Both the position numbers and the translations under genes were made by a program. This document shows, in pieces, positions 28,093 through 35,213 of a stretch of DNA of 64,000 bases. The stretch spans positions 1-64,000 of the forward strand of contig NZ_CALTVH010000002.1 of the NCBI RefSeq assembly GCF_943913045.1, written 5' to 3'. Position 1 is the stretch's first letter; each line of letters begins with the position of its first letter. Under the pieces are notes generated by a model, which saw nothing but the letters and a program-made list of their open reading frames with translations, made no database searches and was not told where the DNA came from. Source of the DNA: an uncultured Ezakiella sp. GTDB taxonomy: Bacteria; Bacillota; Clostridia; Tissierellales; Peptoniphilaceae.

Positions 28093-29022
28093 ATGAAAAA
28101 TCTTTTTATTGATGCCAATGACGGCCACAAAATTCCCATATATATTAAAGAAGCTCCAAACGAAAAAGCTATTCTTCAATTGGTCCACGACTCAATCGAT
28201 AATTCGAGTCGTTATTTTGACATCCAAGAAGAACTTGCCAGCCACGGTATAACAACTGTGAATTCTGATACTAGGGGCCACAACAAATCTGTTAATAACC
28301 CTGATGAACTCTTATATTTTGGAGAACACAACGGTTGGAATAACTGTACTGATGACATACACGTTATCAACGAATACATGAAGACCATCAGCGACAAGCC
28401 CAGATTTGTTTTGGGTATGGGAATTGGCTCTATGCTAGTTAGAACTTTTTTATTTAAATATGGAGAAGATATTGACGGTGCGATCTTAATAGGTAGCCTG
28501 CCTTACGTAGGTAATCTAAAAATGCAGTATCTAGAAAAAATTGTGAATTTTAATCTAGGAAAATACGGCTCTCACTATAGGTCTGAAAAATTATATAACA
28601 GGGTCCTTAAACATTTGAACAAAAGATTTAAGGACACTTCTGGTTACTCCTATATATCTAGCGACCTTCAAGAGCAGGATAACTTCAGAAAAAATCCTTT
28701 AAATCTTGGTGTGCCAACTATATCATTATATCGGGATATTTTAAATGGCGTCCGTCTAATACAAAATGATACTTCTGTCCACTATGTTCCAGATGAGCTA
28801 AGAATTTTATTTATGGCCGGGTCCGATGATGCTTTTTGTGGCAGCATTTCAAAACAAAAATCTCTAGTTAGCTTCTATGCCTCCAAGGGGAAAAATGCAA
28901 GCCTAGCAATCTTTGATAAGGCCAGACACGATATTCTTCATGACTATTCAAGGCAGGAAGCAATAAAGACAATTCTTGAATTTATAGAGGGTACAAATGC
29001 CTTTTGCCCAATCGATAAATAA
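28093..29022 (+). CDS. Alpha/beta hydrolase-fold protein lacking the nucleophilic serine
   Basis: 309 residues resembling monoacylglycerol lipase/lysophospholipase-type hydrolases: an oxyanion region near LQLVHD, then SDTRGHNKS, the nucleophile elbow, a cap region, the acid segment MAGSDDAFCG and the His segment KARHDILHD. The elbow reads LGMGIGSMLVR where active relatives have LGHSMGSFLAR, so Ser is Gly. Acid and His are present. Either the protein is inactive as a hydrolase or it works otherwise. It starts at ATG 28093 behind AAGAAAGG and overlaps the next gene by 26 bp, so it is translationally coupled. Confidence 0.82.
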   Translation: MKNLFIDANDGHKIPIYIKEAPNEKAILQLVHDSIDNSSRYFDIQEELASHGITTVNSDTRGHNKSVNNPDELLYFGEHNGWNNCTDDIHVINEYMKTISDKPRFVLGMGIGSMLVRTFLFKYGEDIDGAILIGSLPYVGNLKMQYLEKIVNFNLGKYGSHYRSEKLYNRVLKHLNKRFKDTSGYSYISSDLQEQDNFRKNPLNLGVPTISLYRDILNGVRLIQNDTSVHYVPDELRILFMAGSDDAFCGSISKQKSLVSFYASKGKNASLAIFDKARHDILHDYSRQEAIKTILEFIEGTNAFCPIDK

Positions 29023-29632
29023 GAGAGAAAACTTTCCCTATATCAGGCGGTTTTATTTATTTTTTATCCTTATATCAGCATCTACGACCTATGTAGCGAC
29101 TAATGTTTTGAGCCCAGAGGCTATTGATCCAAAAATATTTTTGGATGATATGATTCCCCTCATTCCATTTACAGTTATTATCTATCATCTTTGGTACCCA
29201 GGCATCATTTATCTGATATACAAGCTTAGATTTAACAATGACCTTGATAATATGCTAAGAGACCTAGCACTCGCCATGAGTATTTGTATATTTATCTACA
29301 AACTGCTGCCCTTTTGTGTAAGTGTCAGGCCCGAAAATCTGGGAGATGGTTTTTTTAATTGGGCATTGAAATTAACCTACATGATGGATGCTCCATCCTC
29401 CTCAATGCCCTCGTCACATGTGCTTTTATCCTGCATCTGCTATCACTATGCAAGCAAGAATGGTGAAAAATATTTAGCTTTTTATAACACACTAATACCT
29501 ATAGTGACGCTAACTACAAAGCAGCATGTCATTGCAGATGTATTTGTTGCAATTATTTTTGGCTATTTTATTTTATTTAGATTTAAGAAAGATACAAAAG
29601 GAGGATTTGATGGAATTTATTATTCAAGTTAA
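28997..29632 (+). CDS. PAP2-like membrane phosphatase/phosphotransferase
   Basis: 211 residues with about five or six membrane segments. The PAP2-like motifs are SMPSSH (phosphatase motif 2) and TKQHVIADV (motif 3, containing His and Asp); motif 1 may be SVRPENLGDG. This resembles the inositolphosphotransferase/Aur1-type branch of the PAP2 superfamily, acting on lipid phosphates at the membrane. It overlaps the hydrolase by 26 bp at its start and the first symporter by 23 bp at its end, so the three genes form one transcript. The substrate is unknown. Confidence 0.75.
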   Translation: MPFAQSINKRENFPYIRRFYLFFILISASTTYVATNVLSPEAIDPKIFLDDMIPLIPFTVIIYHLWYPGIIYLIYKLRFNNDLDNMLRDLALAMSICIFIYKLLPFCVSVRPENLGDGFFNWALKLTYMMDAPSSSMPSSHVLLSCICYHYASKNGEKYLAFYNTLIPIVTLTTKQHVIADVFVAIIFGYFILFRFKKDTKGGFDGIYYSS

Positions 29633-30968
29633 AGACTTCCTTTGGGATTATGTAATAATATTTTTATTGGTATTTACTGGACTATTTTTTAGCATCCGCT
29701 TAAAATTTCCGCAAATTACTAAACTCTCATTGGCAGTCAAAGAAACTTTGGGAAATTTATTTAAAAAAGATGACGGCCCTAAAAAAGAAGGAGAGGTTAG
29801 CTCTTTCCAAGCCCTATCAACAGCTGTTGCCTCTCAACTCGGCACTGGTTCTGTTGGAGGTGTTGCATCGGCCATCATGGCTGGAGGACCTGGTGCAGTC
29901 TTTTGGATGTGGATATCTGGACTGCTAGGTATGAGCACTATTTTTGCAGAGGCAATCCTTGCTCAAGTCTTTAGACAAGAAAAAGATGGTGAGATTTATG
30001 GAGGACCTGCATACTACATTAGTCAAGGTGTAAAAAATAAGAAGTTAGCAAGAGTATTATCAGTACTCTTTGCAATATTTTTAATACTTGCTCTAGGTTT
30101 TGCGGGCAATATGGTTCAATCAAATTCAATTGCCCTATCGATGAACGAAGCCTTTGGAATAAACCAAGCTTACACTGGGATTATCTTGGCGGTCCTGGTT
30201 AGTATGATTGTTATGGGCGGTGTCCAAAGGATTTCTAAAATCGCCGAACTCATTGTCCCCATTATGGCAGCGGTATTTATGTTGTCGGGCTTAGTTATAT
30301 TTATTATGTTTAGGCAAAATATATTACCTGTTTTTAAGGCTATTTTCCAAAGTGCTTTTTCTACATCAGCTGTTTTTGGCGGTGCTGTAGGTATTAGTAT
30401 TCAAACTGCTATAAAGATGGGACTTTCACGTGGTTTATTTGCAAACGAAGCGGGTATGGGTTCAACCCCGCACGCTCACGCAGTTGCAAATGTTGATAAA
30501 CCTGCAGACCAAGGACTTTCAGCAATTTTTGGCGTTCTTATTGGTATTGTTATCTGTACAGTAACAGCTTTTATTATTTTACTAACCGACGCCCACATAT
30601 TCTCTTATGCAAATGGCCTGGATTCAGTAGCGGTTACCCAAAAAGGTTTCGAAATTGCCTTTGGTAAAACCGGTACAATATTTTTGGCAATCAGTTTGTT
30701 CTTCTTTGCCTTTTCAACCATTGTAGGATGGTATTATTTCGGCGAATCAAATATTGTATACTTGTTTGGTAGCAAGGCTATTTTAGTATATAGACTCCTA
30801 GTAATAATTGCTATAATAGTTGGAACTGTTGTATCCGTTGATTTTGTATGGATCTTATCAGATACCTTTAATGCTCTAATGGTCATTCCAAATATTATAG
30901 GTCTATTGCTGCTATCAAAAATTGTAGTTAAAGAAGCCGCTCGCTTGAATGAGCCCATGTTAAAATAG
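29610..30968 (+). CDS. AGCS family sodium:alanine/glycine symporter, copy 1
   Basis: 452 residues, about ten membrane segments. Family signatures are QLGTGSVGGVASAIMAGGPGAVFWMWISG split over two segments, YYISQGVKNK and GLFANEAGMGSTPHAHA. It takes up alanine or glycine with Na+. ATG 29610 follows AAAGGAGG and gives the usual N-terminus (KDFLWDYVIIFLLVFTG); the upstream extension lies inside the PAP2-like gene and is spurious. An adjacent paralogue follows 8 bp later. Confidence 0.93.
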   Translation: MEFIIQVKDFLWDYVIIFLLVFTGLFFSIRLKFPQITKLSLAVKETLGNLFKKDDGPKKEGEVSSFQALSTAVASQLGTGSVGGVASAIMAGGPGAVFWMWISGLLGMSTIFAEAILAQVFRQEKDGEIYGGPAYYISQGVKNKKLARVLSVLFAIFLILALGFAGNMVQSNSIALSMNEAFGINQAYTGIILAVLVSMIVMGGVQRISKIAELIVPIMAAVFMLSGLVIFIMFRQNILPVFKAIFQSAFSTSAVFGGAVGISIQTAIKMGLSRGLFANEAGMGSTPHAHAVANVDKPADQGLSAIFGVLIGIVICTVTAFIILLTDAHIFSYANGLDSVAVTQKGFEIAFGKTGTIFLAISLFFFAFSTIVGWYYFGESNIVYLFGSKAILVYRLLVIIAIIVGTVVSVDFVWILSDTFNALMVIPNIIGLLLLSKIVVKEAARLNEPMLK

Positions 30969-30976
30969 GAGGAAAT

Positions 30977-32320
30977 ATGAATACAATTATAGCGATTAAA
31001 GATTTTTTATGGGATTATCTCCTAGTATTTTTACTTGTTTTTTCTGGTCTGTATTTGACAATCAGACTTGGATTTTTACAGTTTTCAAAAATTGGACGCG
31101 CCTTTAAGGAATTAAAAAATTCAAAGGCATACACCGACACTCCTGGTCTTGTTAGCCCCAGAGAAGCCCTCTACACTTCTCTGGCAGCACAAATTGGTAC
31201 GGGAAATATAGCTGGTGTTGCCGCAGCAATTATGCTGGGCGGACCTGGCGCGGTCTTTTGGATGTGGATTTCAGGATTTTTAGGAATGGCAATTATCTAT
31301 TCAGAAACAGTTCTCTCTGTGCTATATAGGGAAAATAAAGACGGCGAATACTTTGGTGGCCCTGCTTATTATTTATCAAGGGGAATAAAAAATAAAAAAT
31401 TAGGAAAAATCCTTGCAACTTTATTTGCAGTTTTTATTGTAATCGCCCTTCCATTTACTGGAAATATGGTCCAATCCAATTCAGTAGCCAGCGTTATCAA
31501 TAGTTCTTTTAATATTGCCCCCGTATATACAGGTGCTTTTATCGCAGTTTTATTATCTTTTATAATCATCGGCGGTGCAAATAGAATTGCAAAGATTGCT
31601 GCAAAAGTTGTTCCTTTTATGATTGCAATGTTTGTAATACACGGAGCAGTAATACTTTTAAAGTTCTCAGATTCTTTGGGAACAGTTTTTTTAAGTATCT
31701 TTAAAAATGCCTTTACATTAAATGCTGCCATTGGCGGTACTCTTGGATTTACTCTAAAGCAAGCGATTAAACACGGGCTGGCGCGCGGGCTCTTTTCCAA
31801 TGAAGCAGGTATGGGATCAACTCCTCATGCAAACGCAATTGCTGATGTGGACCAAGCTTCCAAGCAAGGTTTGATTTCAATGATCACCGTTTTGATTGAC
31901 ACCTTTTTAGTCTGCACTGTATCAGCTTTAATAATACTTGTTACCAAGGCTAACGAAATGCCTGCTGATAACTATGCAGGTGTTTTACAAAATGGTTTTG
32001 ATATTGCCCTTGGCGGATCAGGATCAGTCTTCTATGCCATATCAGTATTCTTCTTTGCCTTCTCAACAATACTTGGCTGGTATTATTATGGAGAGTCAAA
32101 TGTTATGTATCTATTTGGCAAAGACGCCATCAACTACTACAAAATCTTTGCAATTATTGCAGTTGTTGGCGGGACCATTGTTCAAGTTGAATCAATCTAT
32201 AACATCAGCGACCTATTGAACGGCTTTATGGTAATACCAAATATAATTGGTATCCTAATTCTTACAAACGAAGTTGTAAAGAATAAAAAAGAATACACAA
32301 ATTTAATAAAGCACAACTAA
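30977..32320 (+). CDS. AGCS family sodium:alanine/glycine symporter, copy 2
   Basis: 447 residues, clearly paralogous to the gene just upstream: IKDFLWDYLLVFLLVFSGLY, AAQIGTGNIAGVAAAIM, GPGAVFWMWISGFLG, GLFSNEAGMGSTPHANA. It follows the upstream stop by 8 bp with AGGAGG and is closed by a terminator. The pair is a tandem duplication; the two differ in the N-terminal loops and in the transport core (SVGG against NIAG), so substrate or ion preference may have diverged. Confidence 0.93.
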   Translation: MNTIIAIKDFLWDYLLVFLLVFSGLYLTIRLGFLQFSKIGRAFKELKNSKAYTDTPGLVSPREALYTSLAAQIGTGNIAGVAAAIMLGGPGAVFWMWISGFLGMAIIYSETVLSVLYRENKDGEYFGGPAYYLSRGIKNKKLGKILATLFAVFIVIALPFTGNMVQSNSVASVINSSFNIAPVYTGAFIAVLLSFIIIGGANRIAKIAAKVVPFMIAMFVIHGAVILLKFSDSLGTVFLSIFKNAFTLNAAIGGTLGFTLKQAIKHGLARGLFSNEAGMGSTPHANAIADVDQASKQGLISMITVLIDTFLVCTVSALIILVTKANEMPADNYAGVLQNGFDIALGGSGSVFYAISVFFFAFSTILGWYYYGESNVMYLFGKDAINYYKIFAIIAVVGGTIVQVESIYNISDLLNGFMVIPNIIGILILTNEVVKNKKEYTNLIKHN

Positions 32321-32330
32321 TATAAAAATA

Positions 32331-32368
32331 TAAACTGGGTAGAAATTTTTCTAACCCAGTTTTTTGTT
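32331..32368 (+). terminator. Intrinsic terminator of the symporter operon
   Basis: Stem AAACTGGGT/ACCCAGTTT with an inner AGAAA/TTTCT pairing and a trailing T-run, about 10 bp after the stop. Confidence 0.88.
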
Positions 32369-32407
32369 TGGCTTTAATTATCCAAAAATAAAATTTACTT
32401 CATTACA

Positions 32408-32438
32408 CAAAAAATCTTGGTATAAACCAAGATTTTTT
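32408..32438 (-). terminator. Terminator of the AhpD-like cluster (bidirectional)
   Basis: Symmetric hairpin AAAATCTTGG/CCAAGATTTT with T-runs on both strands, between two convergent operons and 11 bp beyond the last gene of the minus cluster. Confidence 0.85.
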
Positions 32439-32448
32439 AGTCTTTATA

Positions 32449-32781
32449 TTAGTCTAGTTCATCAAACATCTTAAGTGCTTTTGCACCGTAAGCTGTACCA
32501 GGTCCGCCGTTCATTAGAATGCATGCCTTGATAACATCGACCAATTCTTCTCTTGTGCCACCAGCTTTTTTGAAGCTTGTAATATGGGCTAGCATGCAAG
32601 GGATGCACTTAATTGTAATTGAGATTCCTATTGAAACCATTTCCTTTTCTTTTAAGGTAATTGTGCTGTCCTTAGCATATTCGCCGTGCATATTCATAAA
32701 GCTACCCATCATGTCTGGGCAAGCTTCATATAATTCTTTGCTCATGTCTTGGTTGTTTTTAAATTCTTCCTTGTAGTTCAT
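32449..32781 (-). CDS. Carboxymuconolactone decarboxylase/AhpD-like protein
   Basis: 110 residues, all-helical AhpD-like fold with the redox motif CIPCMLAH (CxxCxxxH) and GGTREELVDVI. In AhpD the two cysteines and the His support peroxiredoxin reduction or proton relay, so this is more likely a redox protein than a decarboxylase. It is the last gene of a five-gene minus cluster, 10 bp after the OsmC-like gene. AGGAGG precedes its ATG. Confidence 0.87.
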   Translation of the reverse strand: MNYKEEFKNNQDMSKELYEACPDMMGSFMNMHGEYAKDSTITLKEKEMVSIGISITIKCIPCMLAHITSFKKAGGTREELVDVIKACILMNGGPGTAYGAKALKMFDELD

Positions 32782-32791
32782 AATCTACCTC

Positions 32792-33259
32792 CTAAATTAT
32801 TAGTTGTATTTTGCAATCAACCTTCTTGGTTGATTTTAGCAAACTGTAAATTGGATTAGCATTTAGCATCCCCATTAATCTATTATTTAGTTCTTCCTCA
32901 TCGCCATCAGCATAATAGTAGATTTTTATTACTATATCTTCAATTTCAGATAAGTCCTCATAGCCTCTTACATTTAAAACCCTAAGAGGATTTGTGAGTT
33001 TATAATCAATCTTACCTTCAATTTCTTCTATAACAATTCCCTGGCTCTTGCACTCACTTACCAGAATTTTCATAACACTTGCAAGCAAGCTTCCACAAAA
33101 ATAATTTAAAGCTGAAATATTTTCTGCCTCTATATCAAAGCTTATTGCATCACTCACCCTAAAGCTATTGTTGTCTGTGTATACATTAACATTTTTTAGG
33201 TCGTTCATGGTCGCTCTTAGAGAAAAATTTGAAAAATCTATTCCTTCCAAGCCTGACAT
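32792..33259 (-). CDS. OsmC-like protein with atypical cysteines
   Basis: 155 residues. The pattern ISALNYFCGSLLASVMKILVSEC matches the OsmC segment that normally carries the first catalytic Cys in ..LxACxxxT; here the position reads ASVMKI and the cysteines lie elsewhere (FCGS, SEC). The second catalytic site, usually a Cys followed by P-V, reads NPIYSLL. If it is OsmC-like, classical thiol-peroxidase chemistry is doubtful. It overlaps the core-MetE gene by 22 bp, which implies translational coupling. Family membership is by pattern only. Confidence 0.6.
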   Translation of the reverse strand: MSGLEGIDFSNFSLRATMNDLKNVNVYTDNNSFRVSDAISFDIEAENISALNYFCGSLLASVMKILVSECKSQGIVIEEIEGKIDYKLTNPLRVLNVRGYEDLSEIEDIVIKIYYYADGDEEELNNRLMGMLNANPIYSLLKSTKKVDCKIQLII

Positions 33260-34404
33260 AATACTCTCCTTGCTTGGTCCATCGCCTTTAATTTTTCAGC
33301 GATAATGTCATAAGAATTCATTGGTCTGTTGGCAAAAGTTGCAAAACCACAGTCGGGATTTAGCATTAGCCTATCAGCTGGAATAAATTCCAAAGCCTGT
33401 TCAGCCTTTTTGACTATGGTATCAACAGATTCAATCTCATCAGTTCTTGGATTTACAACCCCCATTCCCAAAATAATATTGTCTCTCAACTTTTGAGAAT
33501 TAAAGAGGGATTTTAAATCGCCCGCCCTGTCAGTTGAATATTCCAAGAATAGTATATCTGCATCGATATTTTCAAATAGATCAATCAAAGGTGTGTAAGG
33601 GCCTGATAGCAAAATAGATTCATCCCTACTCCAGTTGCCCCTGCAAACATGGAGGGCTGCCTTTGACTTTGACCTGTCGACCTTTTTCATTACAGATGAA
33701 ATCAAGTGCTTGGCAAATTCCAACTCCTCAGTTGGATCTTTTCTTTCAGAAAGAGCAGCACACATAAAAGTCCTTGGCCTGCCTTCTGTAAATACAACTT
33801 CAGTTAAAACTGGCTCGTCAAATTGAATTATATCGACTCCAATTTCTTGGATTTCTTTTATTTCATCAGACATAATTTTGATTACATCTTCGCCCAGTTC
33901 TTCTTTGGAAGCATAACCTTTTTTGGATAATTCAGGCAACCACATGGACCTGGTCACAAGATATGGACCAGGCAATGTGATTTTAACTTTTTTATCTGTT
34001 AATTTTTTAATTCTTCTAAGCTCATCTGCGACCAAAGATTTCCGACGACTAATCTTGTCAACACAAATGGCATTTTTTATAGCGATAGCTGGTACATCAA
34101 GTGTATCTAGGATTAATTCAAAAGACTTTTTGTCTTCTACATAATCCAAGAGCTCACTCATAGACATCTGCCTAACGCCTTCTAGGCTTTCAGAAATAAA
34201 GGATACATAATTATCCCTGTGCAATTCACCTGAAGTAATATAGTCGAGCTTTGCAGTTTCTTGTAATTCAACTACTTTCTTTGTCTTCTCATCTATTATA
34301 TCTTCAAACTCTTGGTCAGATATAGAATTATTCCTGTGCTTTCTAAGAATTCTTAACAGAGACTCTTCTCTTGGCATGCTGCCAATTAAAGATAATTCGA
34401 ACAT
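33238..34404 (-). CDS. Core-MetE cobalamin-independent methionine synthase-like methyltransferase
   Basis: 388 residues, corresponding only to the catalytic C-terminal barrel of MetE (full MetE is about 750). Zinc ligands are visible: His and Cys in LHVCRGN, Glu in LFLEYST, Cys in LNPDCGFAT. GELHRDNYVSF and QFDEPVLTE are also family-like. Short core-MetE proteins lack the folate-binding N-domain; known ones (MesA-MesD types) take methyl groups from corrinoids or other donors. Relatives also include alkyl-transferring zinc enzymes. The gene overlaps the substrate-binding-fold gene by 1 bp and the OsmC-like gene by 22 bp. Methyl donor and acceptor are unknown. Confidence 0.82.
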   Translation of the reverse strand: MFELSLIGSMPREESLLRILRKHRNNSISDQEFEDIIDEKTKKVVELQETAKLDYITSGELHRDNYVSFISESLEGVRQMSMSELLDYVEDKKSFELILDTLDVPAIAIKNAICVDKISRRKSLVADELRRIKKLTDKKVKITLPGPYLVTRSMWLPELSKKGYASKEELGEDVIKIMSDEIKEIQEIGVDIIQFDEPVLTEVVFTEGRPRTFMCAALSERKDPTEELEFAKHLISSVMKKVDRSKSKAALHVCRGNWSRDESILLSGPYTPLIDLFENIDADILFLEYSTDRAGDLKSLFNSQKLRDNIILGMGVVNPRTDEIESVDTIVKKAEQALEFIPADRLMLNPDCGFATFANRPMNSYDIIAEKLKAMDQARRVLCQAWKE

Positions 34405-35204
34405 TATTTAAAAAACTCCATGTATTCGCAAGCTTCTGTAATTTGTTTGAATCCTTGTGTCCTACCTGGCTTCCATTCTTTTAGACCTTCCATAACCAAG
34501 ATTTCTTTGTCTTCTTCTTTGTTATAGTCCATTGAAAGCATAATTTCTTCGAATTTTTTAATTGTTTCATCGTCTACACTTGGGTGTACGTCAAAAATAC
34601 AATGGTCAAAGTGCGGTGTTTCACCAATCTTTACAATTTTATTTTCATCCACCTTACCATCTTTTTTCCAAGCTTCCCAGTTTAAATCGAGGGTAAATGA
34701 TGCATCTACATCTCCATTCATCAAAGCTTGTAGGGCGTCATATTCTCCACCAACGTGGTCTCCGTGTAGGCCAACGCCAATGTCATAACGTTTTTCTGTG
34801 TAGTCTTTGCCAAATTCTAAGCCTTCGTGTTTTAGATAATTAATTGGAATAAGTCTTGCTTGAGGTGAGTCAATTGCACCAAAACCAATTGTCTTTCCCT
34901 TTAGGTCTGTTGGTTTTTCTGCTTCACCTTTTCTAGCAACCATAATTGTCTTTCTGTCTTGGTCTGTATCTCTCATCAAAGAATATTTAAATGAGTTGTC
35001 AGTTCTTAAAACTGTATCCAAGTGTGCAAGTGGAGAGTTCCAAGCCATATCAATTTCGCCTGCAACAAGGGCATCTACTTGCAATTTATAATCTTTAAAG
35101 AAAACTGGTTCAATATCCATGCCTCTTTCTTTAAAGAACTTTTCAATTAGATCCCAGATAACTGTTACCTTTGGATCGTAAATAACTGCGCCAATTTTTA
35201 ACAT
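34404..35204 (-). CDS. PhnD/SsuA-type substrate-binding-fold protein without signal peptide
   Basis: 266 residues of the periplasmic-binding-protein fold of the PhnD/SsuA/NMT1 group: LKIGAVIYDPKV at the first strand, AGEIDMAWNSPLAHL, DLKGKTIGFGAIDSPQA, ALMNGDVDASFTLD. The mature fold begins at residue 1, with no signal peptide, no lipobox and no ABC permease or ATPase gene nearby, so it is predicted cytoplasmic. SBP-fold proteins used as enzymes are known (THI5, MqnA, MqnD). It lies between the flavoprotein gene (9 bp gap) and core-MetE (1-bp overlap), so a catalytic or sensory role in the cluster is more likely than transport. Confidence 0.78.
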   Translation of the reverse strand: MLKIGAVIYDPKVTVIWDLIEKFFKERGMDIEPVFFKDYKLQVDALVAGEIDMAWNSPLAHLDTVLRTDNSFKYSLMRDTDQDRKTIMVARKGEAEKPTDLKGKTIGFGAIDSPQARLIPINYLKHEGLEFGKDYTEKRYDIGVGLHGDHVGGEYDALQALMNGDVDASFTLDLNWEAWKKDGKVDENKIVKIGETPHFDHCIFDVHPSVDDETIKKFEEIMLSMDYNKEEDKEILVMEGLKEWKPGRTQGFKQITEACEYMEFFK

Positions 35205-35213
35205 AATTTCTCC

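Noticed and set aside
28005..28139. N-terminal extension of CutC as a membrane segment
   Set aside because: It covers the divergent promoter region, has no ribosome site, and the family N-terminus begins at ATG 28004.
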